Part shown: in pieces, positions 37,065 through 48,687 of the stretch
Layout: each line of letters starts with the position of its first letter
How positions within the stretch are numbered: position 1 is the stretch's first letter
Origin: Entoloma clypeatum
Taxonomy: Eukaryota > Basidiomycota > Agaricomycetes > Agaricales > Entolomataceae
NCBI GenBank assembly: GCA_963565915.1
Contig: OY751490.1
Coordinates: forward strand, 4,960,001-5,024,000
Direction: 5' to 3'
DNA length: 64,000 bases
Notes under the pieces: generated by a model
What the model was told of the DNA's origin: nothing
Seen by the model: only the letters and a program-made list of their open reading frames with translations
Database searches by the model: none
Position numbers and translations under genes: made by a program

Positions 37065-40000
37065 ATGTCTACCTCTCGCTCCGCCATGGACACCATCACC
37101 AACTTTGACGGCATCGACTACCAAAGCTGGGCCGAAAGGATGAAGTCCTACCTCCTCCATCAAGGAGTTTGGCGCATTGTTTCTGGCGACATCGTCCGTC
37201 CCGTCATCGCCGATTTCACCACCACGGTCTCCACCCCTGGAGCCACTGCTGCTGCTCCCCCTGTGCTGGTTGCCACGGTCGACCAGCCCGGCTTCCGCAA
37301 AGAAGAGAAAGCCTGGATCAGGGATGACGACGTAGCTCTCGGGGCGATACGCCTGAAGGTCTCCGAGCCGATCAGGCGCCACATCAAGGACAGCACCTCG
37401 GCCCTTGAAGCATGGGAAGCTTTAAAAGATGCCTATTCCAAGGTATCCCCAGCCATCATCTTCGGCGACTTCAAGGCCGCCGCCACATACAAACTGTCTG
37501 GACGCGACCCCGTGCCCGAAATCGAGCGCCTGGGATCCCTTTTCGCCCGGCTCGCCGATTCGAACTTCGTCGTTCCCGATCTGATGCAGGCAATGATCCT
37601 GGCCAACGCAATTCCCGACGCCTGGTCGTCACTCTCTACTGCTCTCTTCCAGGTCTACGACGCCGATGATTTCACCTACAAAGCCGTCGCCGACAGCATC
37701 ATCTCTGAATACCGGCGCAAGTACTCGATCGGGTCTACTCGTGCGTCCAATGAGCAGGCCAAGAAAATTTCCGGGACAAAGCGCAAGGGACAGGTCCCCA
37801 AATGGGAAAAGCAGCAAAAGCCGAGTACCTCGCAGAATGACGCTGACGAGCAGCCTAACTCGACCGACCCGAGTACCGCTTCTGAAAAGAAGAAGGGAAA
37901 GGGACGCTGGCGCAATCAGAAGAAAAGCGCTAACACTGCGGACAACACGTCCGACCATGTGGAAGAAACGGTTGAGTTTGTTGCTCCCGCCATCCACTTC
38001 CCTCCTCTTCCGCCACCATCCTTCACTACGGTCACTGGGCGCGGAAAAACGATGAGTACCGCCCAGCCAGACTCTCAAAGAATGCAGTCGCTCCTTCAGC
38101 GAATGAACCCGCCGCCATCCCAGTACACTGGGCTTCCTTCGGGCAAGCCGTCTGCGTGGAAAAAGAATGATCACGTCAGGAAACTCGCGCGGAGCATTGG
38201 TGCTCGTCCCTCAGGGTCAAATCTTCGGATTCTGGATACGATTATCCCAGAAGAAGATGAAAGACCATCCAAGCAGCGTCGAGTCACTCCGCCCTTGGAT
38301 GACTCCCTCAGGATGATGGACATAGACCATCAGAGCGAGCGTATGGGGCCGGACCAATTCGAAGATGGGCTCATTGAACTTGACGGTTCGTCATCTTCCT
38401 CTCCTGAATCTGACCAAATGGGAAACACTAATAATCACGCACAGACGTTTGAATATATATTAGCTAGTACCGATGCAGAATGTATGGATCATATTGACAA
38501 CGATCTATATAAAAAATATACAAAGCACTTTGCGTCATGCACACACTGTAAGGAGAAAGAACGCGCACAATGGATCTTAGACTCCGGTGCCTCGTTACAC
38601 TTTACCCATGAGTTCAAGGACTTCGCGTATGACAGGCCTCTCAAGGCTAAGCGATTTGTCCAAACAGCTGAAAAGGGAAAGAAACTGGAAATTCTCGGAG
38701 TTGGGGCCGTTCCAGTACGGCATACCCTAAATGGGGAAGTAAAAACCCATCTTCTCCGACCTGTATTCTACATTCCGGACATGGACACACGCCTATTGTC
38801 CCTAGGCGTCTTCCTTAATCACGGTTACAAAGTAGATGGAATGCGTGGGGAAATCAACATCTCCAAAGGACAGAACAAAATACAGTTCTCGCCTCACATT
38901 CTCGGACAAACCATTTATTGGTTAGACACTGAAATACGCCATGACCAAATCCACGCGATCTCCAGCGAAATCACTGTCGAAACCTGGCATAAGCGTCTTG
39001 GTCACCCAAATGATCAAGCACTTCGAAAGATTCCCACCAGTACCAAAGGGGTACCTAAGACACTAGTACGTGAGAAATCACAGGAAAGTTGTACAGGTTG
39101 CCTCAAAGGGAAAATGCCGAATCAATCATACCCCAATTCGATGACAAGAGCAACCAAAACCTTCGATCTTATCCATTCTGATCTCAAACAGATATCCACG
39201 GCATCCTATCACAAATACAAATATTTCCTTACGTTTTTGGACGACTTCTCATCCCACGTCTGGATCGTCTTGCTTAGAAAGAAGTCTGATGCCATCACGG
39301 CACTAAGACAATTTCTTGCGATGATCCAGAATCAGTTCGCTGCTACCCCTAAAAAGTGGCGAGTTGATGGAGGTGGAGAGTTCGACGAATACAAGGATGT
39401 ACTTGCCGACCATGGAATTCTGATCGATATCACGCTCCCATATCAGCATCAGCAGAATGGTAGAGCAGAAAGGATCAATCGAACTCTATGGGAAAAATCT
39501 CAAGCTTTGCGCTTCGACACGTGTCTACCACCTATGTGGTGGGAATTCTGTTTGGAACATGCAGCGTTCCTCTACAACAGAACCCCCATGCAGCGTCTTG
39601 AATGGAAAACCCCTTACTTCAGGGTGACTAATGAGATCCCCGACATGTCAAGTGTCAGAGTCTTTGGATGCCAGGCATATGTATATATCCCAAAAGAGAA
39701 ACGGAAAAACTCCCTGGAATCCAGATCACGATTGATGATTTATCTCGGATCGAAACCAGGGGTCAAAGGATACCGCTTCATGGATCCTGAGACCAACACG
39801 ATTTTCATGGGCGGGAAAGCTATCTTTGATGAAAGCAAGTACCCTAGATGCCACATCGATCCTTTGCCAGAAAACCACCCAGAAATGGAAAACCCAGAGC
39901 CGGCTGATGAGTTTGAGGATCTCATCCCCGGCAGCAATGACGACGATAGTCACAACGAAATACCTCATGACACAGTTCCTATTGAACAGAATCAACCTGA

Positions 40001-41792
40001 ATCAGACAACGAACTGCCTGCCAGTGAGCCTGATGATGAACCGCGAGTACCCACTCCAGAACCCGAGCAAGTACCAGATCAACCGATCAGGGAACGACGA
40101 GTTCGGAAGATGCCAGGAAGCATCTATGGGGAAGACACTCCAGTGTCTGATCTTGAAAAATTAGATCGAAGACGGAGATTGGGCGGTCAAACGGCATGGA
40201 TGAATGACCTCCTGATGGAGGCAATATCAGTCCAAGTTGGCACCGTTGAAATGTCCCATAAAGACATATACCCTCTTCCAAATAAAGAAGACTGGTATGC
40301 GGCTGAACGAAAAGAGCTAGACATGCTCAAACGCCGCGGGGTGATCACGGAGCTAGTACCCCTGCCTGCAGGGAGGAAAGCTCTAAGGAACAAATGGGTT
40401 TATAACGAAAAATCCGACGGGCGTCTGAAAGCGCGCCTTGTTGCAAAAGGCTTCTCGCAGGTGGAAGGGATCGACTTTGATCAGATCTTCTCACCAGTCG
40501 TAAGATATGAAACCGTCCGACTAATACTGGCATTGACAGCCCTTGAAGGGTGGTTCATGACACTGTCGGACGTCTCATCAGCCTTCCTCTACGGAACGCT
40601 CCGAGAAGTCATTTACATGCGACAGCCTGAGGGCTACATAGTAAAAGGGAAAGAACACCTCGTGTACCAACTATTCAAAGCCCTATATGGACTTAAGCAG
40701 GCCGCATTAGCCTGGTGGAGGGAACTTGATTCCTCCATGAAAAAGCTCGGCTTTGTCCGGCTTCACTCTGATGCGGGAGTGTTCATTCACAAAAGTACCA
40801 AAGGGGAAATTGTAATCGCCGTCATATATGTCGACAACTCTGCTTTTCTCGGCACAAACCGAGAATACACGCTAGAGAAGAAAAAGGCCTTCATGACCAC
40901 ATGGGAATGTAGGGACCTAGGGCACCTTGTGCCTGATGGGGAACCGAAAGAATTTCTCTCTATCCAAATAAGGCAACGTGGGAAACGTATCTTTATTGAT
41001 CAAGTACCTTACCTTGAGAAAATACTCGAACGAATGGGGATGAGCGAATCTAACGCCACCCATACCCCACTTCCTACGGGCTACAAACCCATGATGTCCG
41101 AAGATGAACCCAATGCAGAACTTCGATCAAAGTACCAATCCGTCATCGGATCACTTCTATATCTGATGATTGGAACGAGGCCAGACATCTGTTTTGCCGT
41201 TATTAAAATGTCGCAGTTTTCCGCAAATCCCACCAAACGCCATTTAGAAGTGGCTAGGGATATTTGCAGGTATCTAAAGGCGACAAAAAATTACGCAATC
41301 ATGTATGATGGGGACTCAGGGAAAGGAATCTACGCATTCACAGACTCCGACTGGGCGTCAGATGAAAACACGAGGAGGTCTACCACTGGCTTCTTCATAT
41401 CACTGGCATCTGGAGCAGTAACATGGGTATCATCAGCGCAAAAGACCATCGCCCTCTCTTCCACAGAAGCAGAGTATATGGCGTTATCAGATTGCAGTCG
41501 CGCAGCAACATGGCTGAGAAGCATGCTTGCCGAACTTGGAATGCAGATCGGATCAGTACCGATCTACGGAGACAACAACGGCTCCGTCTTTATCGCATCC
41601 AATCCTGTAACCGAGAAACGATCCAAGCACATTGACGTGCGATTCCACTTCGTCAGAGAAAAAGTCTCCGAAGGAATAATTACGGTCGAATTCATTGAAG
41701 GAGTGAACAACCCTGCAGATCTTTTAACTAAGAATCTGGGGAAAATCCTCTTTTCCAAGTTTATCCCGTACTTCGGATTGATAAAGAACTAG
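37065..41792 (+). CDS. Copia Gag-Pol polyprotein (1575 codons)
   Basis: Single ORF from ATG at 37065. Gag-like N-terminal part (FDGIDYQSWAERMKSYLLHQ; IFGDFKAAATYKLSGRDPV) with a basic region but no obvious CCHC knuckle. Protease is WILDSGASLHFTHEF; pre-integrase ETWHKRLGHPNDQAL and CTGCLKGKM. The integrase core has DLIHSDLK (Asp), WRVDGGGEFDEY (Asp) and QHQQNGRAERINRTLWE (Glu). RT contains KWVYNEKSDGRLKARLVAKG, FSPVVRYETVRLILAL, DVSSAFLYGTL and VIAVIYVDNSAFLG, where YVDD is expected. RNase H has FTDSDWASDENTRRSTTGF, LSSTEAEYMAL and HIDVRFHFVREKV. No stop or frameshift was seen. If the Asn in YVDN is real, RT activity would be lost unless this lineage tolerates it. Confidence 0.95.
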   Translation: MSTSRSAMDTITNFDGIDYQSWAERMKSYLLHQGVWRIVSGDIVRPVIADFTTTVSTPGATAAAPPVLVATVDQPGFRKEEKAWIRDDDVALGAIRLKVSEPIRRHIKDSTSALEAWEALKDAYSKVSPAIIFGDFKAAATYKLSGRDPVPEIERLGSLFARLADSNFVVPDLMQAMILANAIPDAWSSLSTALFQVYDADDFTYKAVADSIISEYRRKYSIGSTRASNEQAKKISGTKRKGQVPKWEKQQKPSTSQNDADEQPNSTDPSTASEKKKGKGRWRNQKKSANTADNTSDHVEETVEFVAPAIHFPPLPPPSFTTVTGRGKTMSTAQPDSQRMQSLLQRMNPPPSQYTGLPSGKPSAWKKNDHVRKLARSIGARPSGSNLRILDTIIPEEDERPSKQRRVTPPLDDSLRMMDIDHQSERMGPDQFEDGLIELDGSSSSSPESDQMGNTNNHAQTFEYILASTDAECMDHIDNDLYKKYTKHFASCTHCKEKERAQWILDSGASLHFTHEFKDFAYDRPLKAKRFVQTAEKGKKLEILGVGAVPVRHTLNGEVKTHLLRPVFYIPDMDTRLLSLGVFLNHGYKVDGMRGEINISKGQNKIQFSPHILGQTIYWLDTEIRHDQIHAISSEITVETWHKRLGHPNDQALRKIPTSTKGVPKTLVREKSQESCTGCLKGKMPNQSYPNSMTRATKTFDLIHSDLKQISTASYHKYKYFLTFLDDFSSHVWIVLLRKKSDAITALRQFLAMIQNQFAATPKKWRVDGGGEFDEYKDVLADHGILIDITLPYQHQQNGRAERINRTLWEKSQALRFDTCLPPMWWEFCLEHAAFLYNRTPMQRLEWKTPYFRVTNEIPDMSSVRVFGCQAYVYIPKEKRKNSLESRSRLMIYLGSKPGVKGYRFMDPETNTIFMGGKAIFDESKYPRCHIDPLPENHPEMENPEPADEFEDLIPGSNDDDSHNEIPHDTVPIEQNQPESDNELPASEPDDEPRVPTPEPEQVPDQPIRERRVRKMPGSIYGEDTPVSDLEKLDRRRRLGGQTAWMNDLLMEAISVQVGTVEMSHKDIYPLPNKEDWYAAERKELDMLKRRGVITELVPLPAGRKALRNKWVYNEKSDGRLKARLVAKGFSQVEGIDFDQIFSPVVRYETVRLILALTALEGWFMTLSDVSSAFLYGTLREVIYMRQPEGYIVKGKEHLVYQLFKALYGLKQAALAWWRELDSSMKKLGFVRLHSDAGVFIHKSTKGEIVIAVIYVDNSAFLGTNREYTLEKKKAFMTTWECRDLGHLVPDGEPKEFLSIQIRQRGKRIFIDQVPYLEKILERMGMSESNATHTPLPTGYKPMMSEDEPNAELRSKYQSVIGSLLYLMIGTRPDICFAVIKMSQFSANPTKRHLEVARDICRYLKATKNYAIMYDGDSGKGIYAFTDSDWASDENTRRSTTGFFISLASGAVTWVSSAQKTIALSSTEAEYMALSDCSRAATWLRSMLAELGMQIGSVPIYGDNNGSVFIASNPVTEKRSKHIDVRFHFVREKVSEGIITVEFIEGVNNPADLLTKNLGKILFSKFIPYFGLIKN

Positions 41793-41868
41793 GCGAAACA
41801 AAAGTACCTATATATATATGTGGGAAAAAGTAAGATGTATTTAGAAGTATGTACTAAATATGGGGGGG

Positions 41869-42177
41869 TGTTGAAACTTTTCCCATCACGTAGATTAGAT
41901 TAGATTAGATTACATCACGTGACCTTTACATATCTTCATTACATACTTGTTTGGTTGGTACAAACAGTAGTATGGTATATAAGACCAGGAAACTGTCAAT
42001 ACCAACAAGTTGTCTCTTGACTCTTAACCAGCTCCATCGCTCTTACCAGCCTCAACCGCTCTCACCAGCCTTACCCCTCCAAACCATGTAAGTGACCATA
42101 GCGGTATCGTAGAGTACTTCCACTGTAGCTATGTTGCTCAGTACACCTGTGGCTAGCGCCCAGGTGGAACTTCAACA
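41869..42177 (+). repeat. Copia 3' LTR (309 bp)
   Basis: Matches the 5' LTR except for three substitutions (in CATCACGTGACC, GTAGTATGG and GTAGAGTAC). Preceded by the purine run ending GGGGGGG at 41868. Ends CTTCAACA, followed by the duplicated ACAGC. Confidence 0.95.
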
Positions 42178-42365
42178 ACAGCATCACAGTATTTACTACA
42201 GTTTGCTACAGCCAAACATCTGGGTTTGCTGATGTGGATGGTCGTGGGTGATCGTACGATCATCAAAGATTGGAAAGAGTCAACTTGTAGGTTTTCTGAT
42301 GCATTGAGGAGTGGCGACTCAGACATGCGTGGCAACCTTCGGATGAGTGCATTGTCATATTCTGC

Positions 42366-43827
42366 TCACTGTGCATCCCGATTTGCTCCGTTCTCCAGAA
42401 GGAGCTGCACGATTGTATCGTGTCCTCCAGATGATGCTGCCTGGAGTGCGTTGCCATATTCTCCTCCCTGTGCATTTATATCTGCCCCATTCTCCAGGAG
42501 TTGCCGGACTCAAAGTCAACGGCGACCGTTTCAGCAATCTCTTCGAGTGTCATCGGGCGGGTAGAAAAAGCGAACCAGCACAGAAAGGTTCTGACATCAG
42601 AACGGTAGCTTTCATCCAACCTCGCCAGAATCCGGTCGTATGTTTCGTACAAATCCTTGGGCAACGCATTTAATTGCTTCCGCAGGCGAAATAGACTTGG
42701 ACATTTTTCCAATTCTGACAGCTGTAGTGCGACCCATCGAAACCTGAAGTTTTTGAGCACAAATCCCGCAAGAACAATGGTGACGGCGCTTACATTCCCT
42801 GCGCACCATCTTCCAACTTCGCCTTGATCTCGTCTCGGGTCCCTTCGTTCCACTTCGAGAAGCTGGGTTTATCAAGTTCGTGTATGAGATAGGTTTCGAT
42901 GTCGTGATTCGAGGATTCCGTTGCCACGTCCACGGACCATGCACCAAGCCATTGGAGAGCATCACTGATATCTCGCTCCGGGCGGCTTGCAAGCATGATG
43001 TGCAACTTGCCTGCCTTGAGGGAGGTTATCGCCGTTACCCACTCCAGAACCTTTCGTCTCTCAACAGGTGTACATTCATCCAGCGCATCGATGACAATGA
43101 AGACGTTATCGAAACCGTCGTCAAGAATGGAATAGAGAGTATCCTCGAGTGATCTGATGGATGGATGTCCACGGCGGTACATGTTTACCAAGACGTCAGG
43201 GATCTTGTTGCATTGGCGAGAGAATTGCCAGATGAGGGATCGAATAAGGTTGTCATGAGTTTGTTGCGCGTTCTGTGCATTTCTCCCATCGAAGAAGAAG
43301 GATGCGAGAGCAGCCTGCCGAGGCCCGGGGGGGGGAATTACGAATCTTCTCAATGACCGAGGAACTTCAAGTTGGGAGCGCATTAGATGTGCGTTGCTGG
43401 CCGTCATTACGTTCAGCACACTGACCAGAGGACACTTTTACCACTCCCAGCTGTATCGTTATTGAATGATGAGAACGTAGTAGCAGGGCAATTGAACACC
43501 GCCTACCGATTCCTTTGATCCACAGCAGAACATCGGGTGTGGCCTCCCACTCAGTAAACCATTCCCCATCGAGAAACCAGGAACAGTGCCTTCTTGACGG
43601 TTTTGTACTGCTTCTTGGTAGTTCTTGGAGCTGTCGGGCGGGGAAAGCCATTGATAAATCTCCTTAGCTATGGTAAACCAATCAGTAGCCTGGAACTCGA
43701 ATCTGCCAGTGTTCGATGTGAACTGATAATGACCTGATTGTTCGAGATTGACCACATTGTACGTTCCGATGTCAATGAACCTTCCGCCACTAAAATGGAA
43801 GTTCTGAATACTTTGAGATGAAGCCAT
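42366..43827 (-). pseudogene. NACHT-ankyrin (NLR-like) pseudogene, copy 2
   Basis: Minus strand: ATG at 43827, MASSQSIQNFHFSGGRFIDI as in the two other copies. The first exon has a one-base loss (GGCACTGTTCC for GGCACCTGTTCC), shifting the frame. The P-loop AGSGKSVLWS, the Walker B-like FIVIDALDE and ASRPERDI are recognisable across introns. The sequence then jumps from AVDFES straight into the last ankyrin units, out of frame; the winged-helix region and most repeats are deleted. It ends at a stop at 42366-42368. The copia element lies just beyond. Confidence 0.85.
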
Positions 43828-44375
43828 CGAAATCGCAGCACTCTTATTGTTTCACGGTAGAGGTAACTAAGGCAAGAGTGCGCACTGGGTTGACGGAGGC
43901 GTTTTACTTAGTCAGCAGAAGTTGCAGAACGCTGACGATCGATGACAGGAGAATCGAGATTGAGTCTCGAAGCACGGTGGTCGCCGATAGTATCTGTCTT
44001 TGAGAGTGAGATCTTCATCTGTTTGATTAGGAGGTTGGTACATCTGCCTCGTACAAATGGTAGATGGATGGCACACGGACTGCAGAAACGAAGCCAGGAA
44101 CGAGATTTTCGCCGCCATGCGGTCTACTGGACAACTGATTCAATCCAAATATTTAATTGGATCGAATGTATGTTACACTATTGTACATGTAAACTATGTA
44201 CTAAACGAAAGGATGGATGATTATATATGCCATAAGGAGTGGTCGGTATCAATTTAACCAAAGGAAGGAGAGAAGAAAGAATGCTACATTACTACTGTTT
44301 GAGATCTGTCGCCAAGATCCTCAATAAAATGCGGGTATAATTCATAGCAAGTTCCCCATTATCATAAATCAAACG
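43828..44375. other. 5' flank of the NLR pseudogene; no other gene seen
   Basis: The first 120 bp match the upstream DNA of the NLR copy at 62040 (CGCAGCACTCTTATTGTTTC and onward), suggesting a retained promoter/5' UTR. The rest shows nothing recognisable. Confidence 0.45.
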
Positions 44376-46311
44376 TCATAAGTGTCGGGCAAATCTTTCT
44401 ATAAAGCAAGGATGATCATGATGAGTAATGCGGCCGATGGAATGAACACTAGCCGTCAACATCGACAACTTACACGAAGAGGAGCTTGCCCAAGGAGGAG
44501 GATTTCGCAACGCGTTGTACGGACCCGGTAACGATACAGAGAGATGAACAGATCGTGCCTCTATTGTACTCGTTTCGGAACGTTCCCTGGCGTTTAGCAT
44601 GGTGAAAAACGATCCTACGTATACTTCATCGATTTATGTCAGCCAAACGAAAAGGAAAGGAAAGGAAAGGACTGGGATCGGCGTACGTTTTGTGAGGAGA
44701 AACTCGACCCCTAGGAAGATGAAAGTATTCGGTATTAGTACATACTACGTGGTGGGTTGATCAGGTAAAACATTGGGCGGATTTGATTGAGGTGGACGAA
44801 CACTAAAGAGGGCGGACAGCGAGCATGCGCTGTAGAATTTCGAGTGAGAGGCATTCGAAATTTAGCGCTGCTCTACGTTACCTTGTGAGGAGTCCAGAGC
44901 TGAGTGTATACTGCATCAATCTCGAGATTCTTGAGTTTAGCCTGTAACAGCATGAGTTAAATAAGTCCGTGTCATGTGGAGGTGGGAACACTCACCTCGA
45001 CTCGGTGCCTTTGCTTTTCCAAAGATAATAGCACATCGCGACTGCAATCACAAAATCGATGCTCGTTGAGGTGGCGAGCGAGGCATCGATAGCCCACTGC
45101 AGATAACTAAACATCAGATCCTAAATCGTCGAGTGCAGCTTGCTACGCACACTTATTCCAGCGAGATGCTCATATGTGTCCACTGTATAGCTGTCGCGAG
45201 GGTCCAGATGAATGATTACTAGAAACATCGGGTACTTACACCTCGTACGCCAAAACTGATCCAGTCCATTCAGAACTTCACGACCGTTACAGCAAAGCAT
45301 GACTCACTGGTTCCGATCACTGGACCGAATAAGGCGCTCATTCGTTCAAGACAACCATCGGAACAATATATGGGGACCTACCGAATCCGCCTCCGACTCC
45401 GATGGCCTGAAATGCCTGTGTGAGTATTCATCGACATCGCGTCACGTATCCGAGACATACCGCAATGTACCCCAGGAAGCCGTTGTGGTACCCTCCAACT
45501 AGAAAAAAATCAGCGAGAAACCGAGACCGCTGCTGGATTCGCCACTTACGTATCCATACCCGTGAAGCATACAACCTGCAAAACGAGGAAATTTCAGTTC
45601 GAGATGCCCCTGGGCCGAGGAAATTACACACGACTGCACCATCACCACGATGATCACCTGGCAGTGAGAGAAGAACTGAGGGTTAAACGACTTGAAAGAG
45701 ACCAAAACAACAACTTACATTGACAGCTATTTGCAGCTGGTATCATGACCGCATGAGAAGACGCGTAAAACTGCGGTATTTCGGGGCTGCAGCTCACCTT
45801 GATCGACCTGTCCAGCCCATGCCTATCGTCAGGCCGTCTGTCAACTTATCGATGTGAATGGTCCATACCAACTGATATCTCTGATGCTAGCGACATCCCC
45901 CCACCCTGTGACGATGTAGACATATACGGCTTGTATAGTGAGTGCGAGGTGGAAGATGTCGAGCGCCCTGAACAGACAAGCAGACGATTAGACTGGCGAT
46001 GGCGGGTGAAATGAGGTGAGGCGAGGCGTACCAAAGGATTGCGACCTATTACGATGTTCAACGCGCTGGACAACCAGGAACAACGGCAAGGGACTCACAG
46101 CTGTTTTGTGACGGGTCGAATCTCGTATTAGGTGGTGATAATAGAGGTACATCTGTAGCGTCGTGATCCCGTCCAGGCTAAACACGGTCGATCAGGAAAA
46201 GAAACTGTAGAAAGAGAACTCGACGGACAACGCCGACCCAATGAGGCCAAGGAATATCGCGCCGACTGTATTGTCCAGGGTCGGTTCTTGTGAGCTGAAT
46301 AACCTACTCAT
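44376..46311 (-). CDS. Seven-TM membrane protein, DUF6534-like (multi-exon; exact exons uncertain)
   Basis: Minus strand from ATG at 46311: MSRLFSSQEPTLDNTVGAIF, then LDGITTLQMYLYYHHLIRDS, ALDIFHLALTIQAVYVYIVT, VIIVVMVQS, LYASRVWIR, FLVGGYHNGFLGYIAV, QWAIDASLATSTSIDFVIAV with CYYLWKSKG, LNSRISRLMQYTLSSGLLTR and finally MLNARERSE. Order and phrases fit the large Agaricomycete family of fungal membrane proteins with a C-terminal DUF6534. Introns of about 45-110 bp separate these exons; several junctions are clear (GTGAGT...CAG). A few boundaries do not join cleanly, so it may be slightly damaged. Role unknown; likely a plasma-membrane receptor-like protein. Confidence 0.6.
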
Positions 46312-48687
46312 CGTCGTTCAGGGTGTCCGTTTGGAGGCACCGGGAGGGGAGAAGAGAATGTGGGGCGAGGGGAGGGAGAGGGGGTGGAGAGGTGGAAAAA
46401 GAGGGGTGGAAATGTTAAGAAAGCATGACGCTGTCACTTAAAGTTACAGTGGTCGTTCCCCTGGTATTCCCGATGCCGGGCATGAGGAACCCACGAACCC
46501 TTGTTTCTTGGAGAGGAATTGACACGCAGCCCACCGCCACAATCGATCACTTCAAAGTCGATCCATGATGCAGACACGTGTTCAGGTCCCAATACTTATA
46601 TACTTTTCAATATATCAGACTCAGGAAGTCGACGAACAAAGAACTCGCGGAAGATACGCACACATAAACCTGTCTGCGACTCCAGCCTACGAACATATAT
46701 TCCCGAATATAGTTTGGGTTCTTGGACAAGCAACTTGAAAGGGTTGGGCGCATGGTCCTTGCGGCGGTTCGATCACAGGTCCGGACATCACCCTAGGTGT
46801 GTGTTGATGTCATAACCGGCAATTCGGCACATGGCGAACAGGTTTGTGGAACAAATGGAGCTGGTCTGTGCGACGTCGATCCTGGCGGAGCCGGCATTCG
46901 AAGGACAAAAGCTATCCGACCTTGGTCCGACCCGTCTCATTGCTTCCCCAGCTTTAATGGAGGGTCGCCCTTGGCGGTGGGGGATTACTCATACGAAGCA
47001 ATCAAAATATCTGGAGGACGAGGGAATGACAGGAAAGGCATGCCACGAATCTCAATCAAAGGTGACCCGTCCATTGATTGAGCTTTCGAAGTGATCATGT
47101 GTGGTGATAGCGCGCGTTGAAATGTGAGAACGAGAAAGCCTGATACTGGGGTATGTATGACGATCCAGGGTCCAGTGCGGCTATGATGAAAGAGCGGCCA
47201 CCAGCAACTTGAATTCTGTCAGGGTTCACCCTCATTCCAATTTGTACAGTATGACTTGAGGCCACAAGAAATGAACATCCGCGCTCCGTAAAATGCCTTC
47301 CTTTTCGAGTGAATCAATCCAATACGCATATACGGTATCCCTCTTGCTTAACCGGGTGTTACACCCGACCTCGGCATCATGTCCTCCCGGGACTCGAAGT
47401 GCCATATCCGCTATATGACTAGCAGGGATGCCGTCCAACCTACGATTCTCCAGCGCGTCCGAGTGCAAAGTTCAAAGCTCTGATCTAGGTCATCGGCGTT
47501 GCAAGCCAGTGCCGTGCGGAGAGGAACGATATCTCCGGAGCCTATACGCTCAAAGAGTGGAAGCGGAAAAAAGCACTTCTCCATGGCTAACAGCAAGTGT
47601 GCGCAGAAGCGGGGGGTACCCTCGAGGAATCCTGGGAGAACCTCGGATGGAATCGAGAACCCCAAGGACGTGAAGCGTTTCGAGGCGGCCTGTTGGGGTA
47701 CTACGCGTCCCTTGGTGACCTTCCCCCAATCTTGGATGTCCAAGGAGCATACGATGAGAGAATAAAGCACTGCGTGAAGATGAAGAGTGAATCGTAGAAT
47801 CCGAGATTCGAGGTGGATGATGGTGAGCTGGGCCTCTCCACTCCGAGATTGTCAAAAAAACGTAAACGGCAAGCTTTGTTAAAGAGTTGACAGGTAAAGG
47901 GAATTGAGGGAACTTCAAGTTGGTAGTGGTGATTCAAACTCGAGCTCCTTGACACGACCGAGGTACGATGCTAGTAGAAGCATCATCCTGTTCCATTTAT
48001 GTAGTTTGTAAAAGGTAGTGAAGAAAGGGCTTGCCCGCTCCTTGATAAAGACTTCTTGGGAGCATGTCAGGCAGCTTGTCAAGTTCTTTTGGTAGTTTGT
48101 CGCAGTGGGGGCACCATCCGAAGACGCGGAAAGAGCAGGCATGAACGTAAGATCGTGCTTTTCCCAGAGACTTGGAGAGTGATCCGAAGAGGATTCCAAA
48201 ACCGGCTCGCTCGCCAATGTGGTCACGCGTGCGCATTGAACGAAAAACGTGATCACGCTTGATCAGAACGCGTCGGACGCGACTTGCACTACAGAACGAG
48301 CAAAACGCAGCGATACCTTCAGCCCTTTTTTCAATCGTGTACTTACTGCTGGCCAACCTCAGGGTTCCGTTTTCTCATATGGTAATTATATCATTGAAGA
48401 TTACTGCAACCGTACGAACGGCGTTTCTGAATGTGTGCGCTGCCTGACATCGATTCCGAAGATGATGCTTCTCGGATAGAGAATTCTGTCGACATGTCTG
48501 AGCGATCTTCATGATCAAAGGTCGATTAGTTTCCAAAGCATGATAATATTTCGGCCGTGAGTCAATAGTGCGCGCACGCGATGCTCCCTTGTTTACATAA
48601 ATCCCTTCAAGCCCTCCATATGCATCACTCAGCGACACAACCCAGACGCAGCTTGCTAAATCCACCAACCACCCGCGCCCACCCCCC
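46312..48687. other. No gene called with confidence
   Basis: Minus-strand frames at 47411-47770 (MLYSLIVCSLDIQDWGKVTK) and about 47915-48160 (ERASPFFTTFYKLHKWNRMM) look somewhat protein-like, but no family, splice model or start could be supported. TATATACTTTTCAATATATC at about 46594-46613 is AT-rich promoter-like DNA. The rest is featureless. Confidence 0.3.

Larger units (their letters stand above)
36390..42182 (+). mobile_element. Full-length Ty1/copia element with 5-bp TSD ACAGC
   Basis: LTRs of 309 bp at 36395-36703 and 41869-42177, flanked by ACAGC at 36390-36394 and 42178-42182. A single gag-pol ORF fills the interior. The LTRs differ at three positions (about 1%), so the insertion is fairly recent. 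A polypurine run (TATGGGGGGG) precedes the 3' LTR. AGTACC occurs 16 times on the sense strand. Confidence 0.95.
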
